A DNA stretch of 64,000 nucleotides from Enterovibrio calviensis DSM 14347 (GTDB taxonomy: Bacteria; Pseudomonadota; Gammaproteobacteria; Enterobacterales; Vibrionaceae), in assembly GCF_000621165.1 (NCBI RefSeq), contig NZ_JHZA01000017.1, positions 1 through 64,000 of the forward strand, written 5' to 3'. The notes beneath the pieces are model-generated. The model had not been told where the DNA came from and made no database searches. It worked only from the letters and a program-made list of their open reading frames with translations. Of this stretch, positions 6,707 through 15,322 are shown one piece after another (the first letter of the stretch is position 1; each line of letters starts with the position of its first letter). The translations under genes and the position numbers were made by a program.

Positions 6707-7387
6707 TCAATCAGATGGCAACTGCATCGGCGCTAAGTCGGGTGATATTTGAAGCGTTGCTTCAGTCGCGGCTTGAACGTCTTCGATAGAAAATTCAGGG
6801 GCAAGCTCAGTGAGCACCATGCCGCGTTCGTTGATTTCGAACACACCCATTTCCGTCACTATTAGGTTGACCTGATTCGCTGCAGTCAGTGGCAATGAGC
6901 AATGCTTCAACAGCTTAGGCTGGCCTTTCACAGTGTGCTCCATGGCGACAATGACCTTTTTGGCGCCGACGACCAAATCCATTGCGCCGCCCATGCCCGG
7001 AACCATTTTCCCCGGTATGATCCAGTTGGCGAGGTTACCCTGTTCGTCCACCTGTAGCGCACCCAATACGGTGGCATCAACATGACCGCCACGGATGATG
7101 GCGAAAGAGTCGGCGCTGTTGAAATAACATGCCCCTTGTACAGCAGTAATGTGCTGACCCCCCGCGTTCACCAGATCGGCATCGAGGGTGCTTTCATCCG
7201 CCAGTTGGTCAATGCCAAGCAAACCGTTTTCCCCTTGCAGTAATAACTCAACCTCTTTGTCGACATGGTTGGCGACAAGTGTTGGCAGGCCAATGCCAAG
7301 ATTGACCACATCGCCGTCTTTCATCTCGCGGGCAACACGCCATGCAATGCGGCGACGGATGGTGTCTTTATCTAATTGCGCTGTCAT
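6707..7387 (-). CDS. atoA: Acetoacetate/3-oxoacid CoA-transferase subunit B
   Basis: 226 residues, in the length range of AtoA/ScoB. Near the N-terminus it has DGDVVNLGIGLPT, then the catalytic glutamate in the motif GENGLLG (~residue 54), and later GKMVPGMGGAMDLV, all hallmarks of the beta subunit of type I CoA-transferases. With subunit A it moves CoA between acetoacetate and a short acyl-CoA in the cytosol. Its ATG overlaps the stop of the upstream subunit gene by four bases, so the two are translationally coupled. It is the last gene of a LysR-thiolase-CoA-transferase set. Confidence 0.93.
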   Translation of the reverse strand: MTAQLDKDTIRRRIAWRVAREMKDGDVVNLGIGLPTLVANHVDKEVELLLQGENGLLGIDQLADESTLDADLVNAGGQHITAVQGACYFNSADSFAIIRGGHVDATVLGALQVDEQGNLANWIIPGKMVPGMGGAMDLVVGAKKVIVAMEHTVKGQPKLLKHCSLPLTAANQVNLIVTEMGVFEINERGMVLTELAPEFSIEDVQAATEATLQISPDLAPMQLPSD

Positions 7388-8064
7388 TGCGTGTCCTCCA
7401 CCAGAATATGATCAACAAAGATGTGATCGACAAAAATACTGGGGGTATGAACCGCTTCAGGTGCAATGTCGCCAAGTTCAACAAGCTGTTCCGGCTCGAC
7501 AATGACTGTGTCTGCGGCGGTCGCCATTAATGGGTTAAAGTTCTGGGTGGTTTTGCTGTAAAACACATTGCCGCGACGGTCGACTTTCGAGCCGCGAATT
7601 AGGGCTACATCGGCTTTCAGGGGTGTTTCCAGCAAAAATTGTTGCCCATCGACTTCTATTACGCGTTTGTTTTCCGCGACGATAGTGCCAAGCCCTGTTG
7701 GTGTGAGAACACCGCCTAATCCTGCCCCCGCACTGCGAATGCGCTCCGCGAGTGTGCCTTGGGGAACCAGTTCCACCTCCAACGTGCCTTCGTTCATTTG
7801 CTTGCCCGTTTCGGGGTTAGTGCCAATGTGGGAGGCATACAGTTTCTTTACTCGTTTTTCGGCAATCAAACGGCTTGACCCGCGACCGGGAGATCCCGTG
7901 TCTGTGGTGATCAGCGTGATGTCTTTGATGTCTTTTTGGATTAAGAGATCGATTAGATGCTCTGGTGCGCCTGTCGCCATAAAGCCACCAATCATGATGG
8001 TCATGTCATCATGTAAAAGGCTTTCAATCTGTTGGGCGGTCGCAGCTTTTTTCATGTTGTTCAT
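7384..8064 (-). CDS. atoD: Acetoacetate/3-oxoacid CoA-transferase subunit A
   Basis: 226 residues with the alpha-subunit signatures GGFMATGAPEHLIDLL near the start, SHIGTNPETG in the middle, GAGLGGVLTPTGLGT around residue 115, and NFNPLMATAADTVIVEPE. AGGAA lies too near the first ATG and about ten bases before an in-frame ATG at 8055, so the true start may be residue 4. It forms the heteromeric transferase with the subunit encoded next. Four bases separate it from the thiolase stop. The order thiolase-A-B differs from the E. coli order atoDAEB. Confidence 0.93.
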   Translation of the reverse strand: MNNMKKAATAQQIESLLHDDMTIMIGGFMATGAPEHLIDLLIQKDIKDITLITTDTGSPGRGSSRLIAEKRVKKLYASHIGTNPETGKQMNEGTLEVELVPQGTLAERIRSAGAGLGGVLTPTGLGTIVAENKRVIEVDGQQFLLETPLKADVALIRGSKVDRRGNVFYSKTTQNFNPLMATAADTVIVEPEQLVELGDIAPEAVHTPSIFVDHIFVDHILVEDTQ

Positions 8065-8068
8065 TTCC

Positions 8069-9274
8069 TCAGCAACGTTTCAGAATTAACGCGGTGCCCA
8101 TGCCGCCGCCAATGCACAGCGACGCCAAACCGTAATCTTGTTGCGTGCGTTGCAGTTGGTATACCAGCGTGGTGACAATACGGTTGCCAGATGCGCCGAT
8201 AGGGTGACCAAGTGCAATCGCGCCGCCGCTCAGGTTGCTTCGCTCTAACAGCCAGTCTTGTTCGATCTGATGTTCTTCGGCGACTTCTTTGATCACGCCA
8301 AGGGCTTGTGCGGCAAAGGCTTCGTTCAGTTCGAATACGTTGATGTCTTCGATGGCCATTCTTGCCTTGGTTAAGGTGTTGGCGATGGCTGAAACAGGGC
8401 CAAGTCCCATCACTTCAGGCGCAATGGCACCTTGTCCGTATTCCACCAATTCTGCCAATGGCGTCAAGTTGTGGTGTTTCACTGCGCTTTCTGATGCCAG
8501 CAAGATTGCCGAAGCGCCATCGTTAATACCGGACGCGTTGCCCGCCGTCACGCTGCCTTGTTTGTCGAAAGCTGGGAGCAGTGCATGTAGCCCTTCAAAG
8601 GTGGCGTTTGATTTTGGGTATTCATCGTCTTTGACGTCGAACTGGCGTTTGCGCTCAGTGACGGTGATTGGCGCAATTTCCGCCTCGAAGTGACCGTTCT
8701 CAATGGCATTCACGGCTTTTTGTTGGCTTTGTAGGGCAAACTTGTCCTGCGCTTCGCGGCTGATATTGCATTGTTTGGCGATATTCTCAGCGGTGACGCC
8801 CATGTGGTAGTGATGGAAGGCATCGGTTAAGCCGTCTTTAATGATGCTGTCTTCCTGCATTTGATGACCCATGCGAACTCCACGGCGAATTTGTCCGGAG
8901 GTCACATAGGGCGCATTGGACATGCTCTCCATGCCGCAAGTGAGGACGATTTGAGCATCGCCAGCGCGGATATGGCTGGCACCGTCCATGATGACTTTCA
9001 TGCCGCTGCCGCAAATCATGTTCAGGGTGTAGGCTGGCACAGTATCAGGAACGCCGGCTTTGATGGCAGCTTGACGACCTGGCCCCATGCCTGCGCCGCC
9101 CGTTAGCACATTGCCCACAATGACTTCATCGATAAGGTGAGGGGTGATGTTTACTTGCTCAAGTGCGGCTTTCATCGCGTGTGCGCCAAGATCAACGCCT
9201 GACAATGGCGCGAGAGAACCGTTAAAGCTGCCGATTGGCGTGCGCTTAGCCGCCACAATATAGATGCGTTCCAT
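8069..9274 (-). CDS. atoB: Acetyl-CoA C-acetyltransferase (thiolase II)
   Basis: 401 residues, the usual length of biosynthetic/degradative type II thiolases. It has the acyl-accepting Cys in LNMICGSGMK (~90), the GHPIGASG histidine motif (~356) and the second catalytic Cys in CIGGGMGTA (~386). It splits acetoacetyl-CoA into two acetyl-CoA, the step after CoA transfer to acetoacetate. It is the first gene after the LysR regulator and lies in the same direction as both transferase genes, forming a three-gene ketone-body operon. Confidence 0.93.
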   Translation of the reverse strand: MERIYIVAAKRTPIGSFNGSLAPLSGVDLGAHAMKAALEQVNITPHLIDEVIVGNVLTGGAGMGPGRQAAIKAGVPDTVPAYTLNMICGSGMKVIMDGASHIRAGDAQIVLTCGMESMSNAPYVTSGQIRRGVRMGHQMQEDSIIKDGLTDAFHHYHMGVTAENIAKQCNISREAQDKFALQSQQKAVNAIENGHFEAEIAPITVTERKRQFDVKDDEYPKSNATFEGLHALLPAFDKQGSVTAGNASGINDGASAILLASESAVKHHNLTPLAELVEYGQGAIAPEVMGLGPVSAIANTLTKARMAIEDINVFELNEAFAAQALGVIKEVAEEHQIEQDWLLERSNLSGGAIALGHPIGASGNRIVTTLVYQLQRTQQDYGLASLCIGGGMGTALILKRC

Positions 9275-9371
9275 GTCACCAGTACTCCCATGCTTGCGAT
9301 TTGTTATTTGCTAACTGCTTTTCAGCTTACGGAAGGGGAGCGGGAGTCGATATAGACAGAAATTCAAAGTG

Positions 9372-9391
9372 GCTTTGCAAAAATGCAAAGC
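9372..9391. promoter_or_regulatory. Perfect 8-bp inverted repeat, candidate LysR operator
   Basis: GCTTTGCA-AAAA-TGCAAAGC lies about 100 bases upstream of the thiolase start and 40 bases after the LysR stop. No T run follows on the minus strand, so a binding site for the neighbouring LysR protein is more likely than a terminator. This is inference. Confidence 0.5.
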
Positions 9392-9432
9392 AGGAAAATT
9401 AGGCGAGTGGAGGCTCTATAAACAAGATTTTG

Positions 9433-10323
9433 TCAGCAAGGATTATCCAGTAAGAAATCTTTAAATTTACTGGCGACGGGCGAGGCGACACTGGCAGGGT
9501 GGTAGTAGAGGTTCAGGCTCCAAGTGCTGGTGTTAAAGTCTTGCAGCAAGGGAATTAGCGCGCCGCTTTCGACCGCTTCTTGGGTGACAAACTGAGGCAG
9601 GTACGCGACCCCAGCCCCTTGGGAGACGCCACGTAGCAAGAGGTCGCTGTCGTTCACTTCAATGGTTTTTGGCACTTTCAGTACGATGTTTTCAACGCCT
9701 TTTTGGAAGATCCATTCGTTGCTGCCAGTGAGTGTGGTGGCGACAAGACAAGCGTGTTCGTGTAAATCTTCTGGCTGGGTTGGCAGGCCTTGTTGCTCTG
9801 TGTATTGCGGTGAAGCCACCACCACAAACGGAGAAGCCAACAGTTCCCTTTTTACCAGCAGCAAATCCTTTTCACGGTAGCCTTGAAAGCGGGCGTTGGC
9901 GCTGATCATCAAATCGCTGGTGCTGGCATGGTCGAGTGCCCAAGGCGTGACGTTGATGTTGAACGTCACTTTTGGGTTGAGTCGTGTGTACTCGGTGATT
10001 TTGTCCATCAAATAGTGGTTGGCATAAACCGGTGTACAGGCAATGTTGATGTGGCCTTTTTCATGATCCTGAAAGCCCGCCAGCTTTTGACTAATGCGCT
10101 CGGCTTTGTCGACAATCGGAGAAAATTCTTCATAGAGGGTTTGGCCTGCCTGTGTGGCTTCCAATAGGCGGTTTGAACGATGGCACAGCGTGGTGCCGAA
10201 ATGTTGTTCCAACTCTTGAAGCCAGCGGCTTCCCGCAGAGACGGAGACATTGAACTGACGCGCCGCAGAAGAGATAGAACCTGTACGGATCACGTAGATA
10301 AAGAATGCCATTTTATCGAGCAT
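9433..10323 (-). CDS. LysR-family transcriptional regulator of the ketone-body operon
   Basis: 296 residues. The N-terminal winged HTH (MAFFIYVIRTGSISSAARQFNVSVSAGSRWLQELEQHFG) is of CrgA/YafC-like LysR type, followed by the periplasmic-binding-protein-like effector domain (from ~90). It lies upstream of and in the same direction as the thiolase/CoA-transferase genes, unlike the more usual divergent arrangement, with a 158-base gap holding a palindrome. Probably senses a short-chain acid or CoA derivative; the ligand is not visible from sequence. Confidence 0.88.
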   Translation of the reverse strand: MLDKMAFFIYVIRTGSISSAARQFNVSVSAGSRWLQELEQHFGTTLCHRSNRLLEATQAGQTLYEEFSPIVDKAERISQKLAGFQDHEKGHINIACTPVYANHYLMDKITEYTRLNPKVTFNINVTPWALDHASTSDLMISANARFQGYREKDLLLVKRELLASPFVVVASPQYTEQQGLPTQPEDLHEHACLVATTLTGSNEWIFQKGVENIVLKVPKTIEVNDSDLLLRGVSQGAGVAYLPQFVTQEAVESGALIPLLQDFNTSTWSLNLYYHPASVASPVASKFKDFLLDNPC

Positions 10324-10621
10324 GAAATCTCTCCGAGGTTGAGTCAGAACACGAGTGTGAGTGAATTCCCTTTGTAAAATATTCGCTTAACTTTTGCACG
10401 TGCGCCACGGGCAGTTTTCAGATTTGGTCAGCGTTTATCGCGGATATTGCAGTATTTCGAAAACTTTCGGTACATGTCGATGTCGCATGGCATCACCTAC
10501 AAAGGCGGTTCGACACTGGATAATCCTGAAAACACCGCACAGTGCTAGACGAGATCAACGTGAGGCAGCAAATGGTATTCGTTTTCGGGAAGGGCTTAAA
10601 ACGCAACAGTAACGTGACAAC
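10324..10621. other. Intergenic region upstream of LysR gene
   Basis: About 300 bases. It must hold the LysR promoter on the minus strand. Two overlapping plus-strand frames of 72 codons are open but have no ribosome binding site or recognisable sequence. Nothing else seen. Confidence 0.4.
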
Positions 10622-10649
10622 AAAAAAGCGCCTTATAAACGGCGCTTTC
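10622..10649 (-). terminator. Rho-independent terminator of the aspartoacylase gene
   Basis: AAAGCGCC-loop-GGCGCTTT stem with a run of A on the plus strand, i.e. T6 after the stem on the minus strand, about 35 bases past the stop of the gene. Confidence 0.8.
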
Positions 10650-10683
10650 TCTCTTTTTCTTCCCAATTCAACCAGTCACATGC

Positions 10684-11574
10684 TTATTGAATCACATCAA
10701 TCTCGACTTTCTTACCGAGCGACATGGCAAGGTTGTTGTCGTAATACGCGGCTTCATTGATGAAGTGCGGGTAAGCGTCGTAATCACCTTCCCAGCATAT
10801 TTCGGTGCCATCAAATAGCGTATAAATTGGGTCGCCGTTGCGCAGTACGGTGAAGTCGGCATCTTGGACGTTTTTGTGCACCATGCCAATACGTTCGCCG
10901 TTTTCATCTTCTGGCAGTTTTAGTGTTTCTTCATAGCGATAAGCCAATACGCTTTTCGGTAGTGGCGGTACCGCGTTGGTGTTGAATAATTCCACGAAAT
11001 CCAGAATATGGGCAGTCATGATATCCATCCATTCCAGCACATCTTGTCGGATAACGGATTGAGGCTGAGGGCCAACTTCAATGATGATGCCTTGGTCGGC
11101 AATCGAACATAAGAAGAAGTGTTCTTCGACAGTGCATTGATCTTCAAACAGGATAACCGCGTTATCCATTTTCTCAGCCACGTAAGCAGCAAGCTGAGTA
11201 TTGAAGGCATCACATTTGAGCAGAATGAGCGTAGGGCCCATGTTGCTGGTGGTGTTGTGCAGGTCGATAACCAGATCGGTTCGTGCATTGCCTTTCGGGC
11301 CTAGCTGCGCATTGATGACCTTTGCACGGCTTTGCTCGTAATTGCTTAATTCAGTGTTCGCGAGATCGGCAGGAATGAACTGGCGGTTGAGATCGCAATC
11401 AAGATAACGTTTGTTGTCTCGATAGGCATTGGGGTTGGCAAAAAGGGTTTCTGTTTCAAAGCTATCGCGTTGAATAAGTGCTGGTGCATCTTGCCACTTC
11501 TTGAGCAGGTAAATACCACTGAATTCATTACCATGGGTTCCACCAACAACGGCTACCCGCTTAAATATGCTCAT
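10684..11574 (-). CDS. Aspartoacylase (M14-type zinc amidohydrolase)
   Basis: 296 residues. Zinc-ligand motif GGTHGNE at ~11-17, substrate-binding DCDLNRQF (~60), a second zinc-histidine motif DLHNTTSNMG (~105) and the catalytic-glutamate motif EVGPQPQ (~168), in the order known for aspartoacylase/AstE proteins. Expected reaction: N-acetyl-L-aspartate to aspartate and acetate, in the cytosol. Single gene with its own terminator. Substrate by family only; another N-acyl amino acid is possible. Confidence 0.88.
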   Translation of the reverse strand: MSIFKRVAVVGGTHGNEFSGIYLLKKWQDAPALIQRDSFETETLFANPNAYRDNKRYLDCDLNRQFIPADLANTELSNYEQSRAKVINAQLGPKGNARTDLVIDLHNTTSNMGPTLILLKCDAFNTQLAAYVAEKMDNAVILFEDQCTVEEHFFLCSIADQGIIIEVGPQPQSVIRQDVLEWMDIMTAHILDFVELFNTNAVPPLPKSVLAYRYEETLKLPEDENGERIGMVHKNVQDADFTVLRNGDPIYTLFDGTEICWEGDYDAYPHFINEAAYYDNNLAMSLGKKVEIDVIQ

Positions 11575-11623
11575 CCTTGTCCTCTCCTGATCGACGAAAA
11601 TTCAATATATCAGGGAGATGGAG

Positions 11624-11655
11624 ATTCCCCAAGAGGCAAACGCCGCTTGGGGGAT
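11624..11655 (-). terminator. Strong hairpin after the flavin split-barrel gene
   Basis: ATTCCCCAAG ... CTTGGGGGAT, a nearly perfect 10-bp stem 7 bases past the stop of the minus-strand gene. It lacks a long T run, so termination strength is uncertain. Confidence 0.55.
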
Positions 11656-11661
11656 GAATTT

Positions 11662-12318
11662 CTATTCGTACCAGCGATTAGGGTATGCCGCTGAATAGTC
11701 AGGTTCCGTACTGACTTTATTGTCAGACGTTGCTTCTAGTGGACCCACGACGGTACGAAACGGCAAAATACCCGCCCACACATCGATGTCCATGTCTGCC
11801 AAATCATCATTCACACCGTGACGTCCAATTTTCACCGAGGTTTCATCCAGGGGCATCACCAGCATTCCTGTGGCGGTAAGCTCTTTTTCATTGCCGGGGC
11901 GAGCTTCTTTGCTTCGTCCTGGGGTGATTTGTTCTAGGAAGGCGTCGAGCGCAATGGATTTTTCTTCGTTGTCTTCCACCACTGAAAAGCGACCAAATAC
12001 CATGGCGCAGCGATAGTGCGCACTGTGATGAAACGCTGATCGCGCCAATACCCATGCATCAAGAATGCTGAACGTCATGCTGCACGGCTCACCATTTTTT
12101 AGGTGCTTCAACATCTGGCTGTTTTTTGCGCCATGAATGTAGACGTTGTTGCCGATGCGCCAAGCAAGCATAGGGATGACTGTTGGGCCGCGTTTGTCAT
12201 TGAACGCAACGTGCGCCAGTTTGGATTCATCGATAATGCTGTATAGCGCCTCTTGGTCTTTCACGGCTTTGTGTGCGCCTTTTCTCACGCGTGTTCTTTC
12301 GGTTGTTCCTACTGTCAT
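11662..12318 (-). CDS. Pyridoxamine 5'-phosphate oxidase-like flavoprotein
   Basis: 218 residues; ATG 6 bases after AAGGAG. Residues ~20-150 follow the FMN-binding split-barrel of the Pyridox_ox_2 type (LAHVAFNDKRGPTVIPMLAWRIGNNVYIHGAKNSQML..., then YRCAMVFGRFSVV). Such proteins bind FMN or heme, and a few oxidise pyridoxamine phosphate; the precise substrate cannot be read. It is transcribed away from a MocR-type regulator that uses a PLP fold, with a shared operator between them, so regulation by that protein and a vitamin B6 link are likely. Confidence 0.82.
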   Translation of the reverse strand: MTVGTTERTRVRKGAHKAVKDQEALYSIIDESKLAHVAFNDKRGPTVIPMLAWRIGNNVYIHGAKNSQMLKHLKNGEPCSMTFSILDAWVLARSAFHHSAHYRCAMVFGRFSVVEDNEEKSIALDAFLEQITPGRSKEARPGNEKELTATGMLVMPLDETSVKIGRHGVNDDLADMDIDVWAGILPFRTVVGPLEATSDNKVSTEPDYSAAYPNRWYE

Positions 12319-12382
12319 GACATTCTCCTTTGCTAGTGCATTTTTGTCTTTTTGTTCGTCCGTTAACTTGTAATTTACGTGG

Positions 12383-12410
12383 AAACTGGCACCTTAAATA
12401 GAGCCAGTTT
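12383..12410. promoter_or_regulatory. 8-bp inverted repeat, candidate MocR operator
   Basis: AAACTGGC-N12-GCCAGTTT lies in the 113-base divergent intergenic region, 22 bases before the MocR start and 65 before the flavoprotein start. Position and symmetry suit autoregulation and control of the divergent gene. Confidence 0.6.
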
Positions 12411-12431
12411 AATCAAGTTTATGGATCCAAT

Positions 12432-13925
12432 ATGCAGTTGATCGATGTCGGCGACTTATCGTTGAACCCCACCATGCCCTCCAAGCAAAGTGCTTTGTAT
12501 TCAGCGATTCAGGAGAAAATATTGAGCGGTCAATGGCCGACGAAAGCCAAGTTGCCGTCGTCGCGTTTACTGGCGCAAGAATTGATGGTTAGCCGAAATA
12601 CGGTCACCGCGGTTTATGAGCAGCTTAAAGCGGAAGGTTATATTGAAAGTCGGCGTGGGGCAGGGTTCTTCATTCAGCTGGTGAATCCAGAATCGTACTT
12701 GCTGACGCAGCCGCTCGACGCCGCGAATACAGCCGCGCAGGCAAGTCAGACCAAGCAAACCGTTCACGCTAAGCTTACCAAAACCACCCACACCCTGAAT
12801 GTGAGAGAGAAGAACCGTCCGTTTGCGACGGGTGTCCCTGATCTGGTTGCGTTTCCTTATCGAAAATGGACGAGAGCCTTGCAATCTCACGCTGATCGTC
12901 TGGCGATAGCGGGTCAAAACGACATTCAGGGAAGCCATAATTTACGCGCAGCGTTGAGCGAGTATTTGTCCATTAGCCGTTCGGTTGATGCGCCTTCGCA
13001 TCGCATTATCACCACCTTGGGCGCGCAGCAAGCGCTGTATATTGCCATGAGTGCGGTACTTGAACGTGGTGATGAAGTCATGATGGAAAACCCCGGCTAT
13101 GTTCAGATGCGTAAAGTGCTGAATCGTTGCGATGCCACCTTGTCGTATTTGCCATTCTCGATCGAAAACGGCGTCGATATCTCTCCGCTAGAGACGTTTG
13201 AAGGGAAAGCCATTTACCTCACACCAAGCAACCAATACCCAATGGGGACCAGCATTGATACCAATCGCCGTAAGCAATGTATTGATTGGGCTGTGCGCAA
13301 ACAGCGCTGGGTGATTGAAGATGACTATGACAGTGAGTTCCAATTTGCTAATCGACCGTATCCTTCCTTACAGGGGTTAGCGGCCAAGTTTTATGGTGCC
13401 GAAGCCAATGTAATTTACATCGGCACATTCAGTAAAACGCTACTGCCAGCGATACGCGTCGGCTATATGGTGGTACCGGAATCACTCGTAGAAAAATGCC
13501 TAAACATTAAAGATGCCATTGGTGGGGATACACCCATTCATGTGGAAGAAGCGTTGGCAGAATTTATTCGAAGCGGCGACTATTTGCGCCACATACGGCG
13601 TATGCGCAATCTGTACCAAGGTAAGCAGCAGTTCTTTGTTGAACAGCTCCGTGAGAAGTTTGGGGATCACGTTGAAGTGTTGAGTCAGGATGCGGGTCTA
13701 CACGTCACATTTCGTTGGAAAAGTGGGCCTGACGCCATAACGGTGAAGCACGCATTAGCGGAGCAAGGTATCACGATTCGCACTTTGGATTACTATTGTG
13801 ATCCGAAGGCGATGAACACCATGGAGGAATGGATTCATCGCGCGTTGGTCGCAGGCTTTGGCAACAGCTCTCGTGAAGACATTGTCACGGGTATTAACGC
13901 ATTGGCCGAGTGCATGAAAGCTTAG
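12432..13925 (+). CDS. MocR/PdxR-type regulator (GntR HTH fused to aminotransferase fold)
   Basis: 497 residues. A GntR winged HTH occupies ~20-90 (KLPSSRLLAQELMVSRNTVTAVYEQLKAEGYIESRRGAGFF). A linker follows, then a type I aminotransferase domain from ~130, with the PLP-binding lysine in GTFSKTLLPAIRVGY (~337) and the Asp of IEDDYDSEF (~296). Proteins of this class sense PLP or amino-acid adducts and control B6 or amino-acid genes. Diverges from the flavin split-barrel gene. Confidence 0.92.
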   Translation: MQLIDVGDLSLNPTMPSKQSALYSAIQEKILSGQWPTKAKLPSSRLLAQELMVSRNTVTAVYEQLKAEGYIESRRGAGFFIQLVNPESYLLTQPLDAANTAAQASQTKQTVHAKLTKTTHTLNVREKNRPFATGVPDLVAFPYRKWTRALQSHADRLAIAGQNDIQGSHNLRAALSEYLSISRSVDAPSHRIITTLGAQQALYIAMSAVLERGDEVMMENPGYVQMRKVLNRCDATLSYLPFSIENGVDISPLETFEGKAIYLTPSNQYPMGTSIDTNRRKQCIDWAVRKQRWVIEDDYDSEFQFANRPYPSLQGLAAKFYGAEANVIYIGTFSKTLLPAIRVGYMVVPESLVEKCLNIKDAIGGDTPIHVEEALAEFIRSGDYLRHIRRMRNLYQGKQQFFVEQLREKFGDHVEVLSQDAGLHVTFRWKSGPDAITVKHALAEQGITIRTLDYYCDPKAMNTMEEWIHRALVAGFGNSSREDIVTGINALAECMKA

Positions 13926-13952
13926 CTGATCGAGCTAATTGGGTTAATCGAG

Positions 13953-14552
13953 CTAATCAACCAGTTCAATGCCGAGCGCTTCTAACAGACCCAGAGCTTC
14001 ATAGCGGGAAAATTTGGCGGCGCTAATATTGTTATCGAGCACACTAAGGAACACATTGGCGGACTCGGTGAAATCTGCATTTTGTAAGTTGGTGCGCATA
14101 AACACGCTGTTGGTGAAATCACAGTAAGTCATCGAGGCATCACTGAAATCCCCTTCCCGAAAATCTGCGTCATGAAGCTTACATTCTTTGAGTGTTAACC
14201 CTCTCAAGGTTAATCCGAAGAACGAGTTGTCGTTCATGATGCATTGGCGAAACGACATGTCAGCATCAGCGCGATAACTTGGCCAATCCGCAAACGTCCA
14301 ATCGATACCCACGAGCTTACACTCAACGAATGAGATGTCAGAGAAGCGAGAATAGGGGATTTTCATCAAGCTCAAGTTGCAGCGAGTAAACGTGCAGTTG
14401 ATGAATTTACACTGCCGAAATGTGGCTTCAGAAAAGTGGCAATCACGGAACTCACACTCTTCAAATTCGATAGATTCGACGCTCTGTCCGGCTAGCTCAA
14501 TTCGCTCGAAAATAAGGTCATAGTATTCCGCGTGGCTCTCTATTTTTTTCAT
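13953..14552 (-). CDS. Pentapeptide-repeat protein of Qnr/McbG type
   Basis: 199 residues made largely of A(D/N)LXX-like repeats from ~25 to ~178 (FEECEFRDCHFSEATFRQCK, LQNADFTESA), which fold as a right-handed quadrilateral beta-helix. Size, the break near residues 85-100 (DWTFADWPSYRADADMSF) and the C-terminal helix ending in LLEALGIELVD recall Qnr and McbG, which mimic B-form DNA and protect gyrase. It is shorter than Qnr (218) and not clearly one of them. Single gene with a palindrome just upstream. Confidence 0.8.
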   Translation of the reverse strand: MKKIESHAEYYDLIFERIELAGQSVESIEFEECEFRDCHFSEATFRQCKFINCTFTRCNLSLMKIPYSRFSDISFVECKLVGIDWTFADWPSYRADADMSFRQCIMNDNSFFGLTLRGLTLKECKLHDADFREGDFSDASMTYCDFTNSVFMRTNLQNADFTESANVFLSVLDNNISAAKFSRYEALGLLEALGIELVD

Positions 14553-14570
14553 GGTGTTCTCGTCGGCAGT

Positions 14571-14591
14571 AATAGGGCATCGCGCCCTATT
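14571..14591. promoter_or_regulatory. Perfect palindrome upstream of the pentapeptide gene
   Basis: AATAGGGC-ATCGC-GCCCTATT, 19 bases before the ATG of the minus-strand gene. It could act as an operator or as a 5'-UTR hairpin near the ribosome binding site. Confidence 0.45.
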
Positions 14592-15322
14592 CTAGGCAGG
14601 TAATCCCACCATTATACCCACTAAAACCCGTGAGTTTTGTGCGTAATTTGTTGTGCAGATCGCCATTCAAGATCAAAGAATGTGCCTAGGAAATAAGAAT
14701 TAAATGTAATTCCAAATTTTGCGCAATGCGATGTCAATCCGCGCTGCTAGAGTGACTAACGAGTATTAGAGATCACGCGGATACTAAAAGGTTAGACGCG
14801 GCCAAGCATCACAATTGGCGGCGGGTGGATACCTTTCAAGGAGCAAAAAGCTTCAGGAAAGAGCAATAGATTCTTTCTGGATATTCATGTGATTAATGAG
14901 ACTAAGTGCCTATCGTGCGCAACACAAACTCGGAGCTGTGTTGCATTAGATTCTGAGTGATTAGTCTCGATCTAGATGCTCTTCGACGTTATCGCAGTGA
15001 CAGTCAGAAACGTGGTTTCATCAAAGAATATTTCTGATTATCGCTGTTTTCACTTTATCGATTCCTATCGATTTCTAGTTTTTACGACGTAACACCTGTG
15101 ACTTTAATAAAACCGACGGAGTAATCAAAACAATAACTCAAGGCGATTGGAAAGTAGTGTGTAGTTTGATTCCGTAGCCAGATTTACTCCAATGGGTTTG
15201 ATGCGCCAAAAAGGCAAAAAACACGGATATCGTGTTGCTTCCGAATGTGAATGCTTCCATGCGTTTGCACTTGGCCTGAGGCCTTTCACACATAAGGTGT
15301 TAGTACCCATAAGGGGAGAACC
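14592..15322. other. 730-base non-coding region before the VpsR-like gene
   Basis: Longest gene-free stretch of the window. No open frame I can support on either strand, yet the base composition is ordinary. The only ribosome binding site is AAGGGGAG next to the regulator start. A long leader, promoter region or small RNA is possible; no known riboswitch class was recognised. Confidence 0.4.

Noticed and set aside
10394-10760. Overlapping 72-codon plus-strand frames upstream of LysR
   Set aside because: No start signal, and they run into the terminator and the opposite gene.
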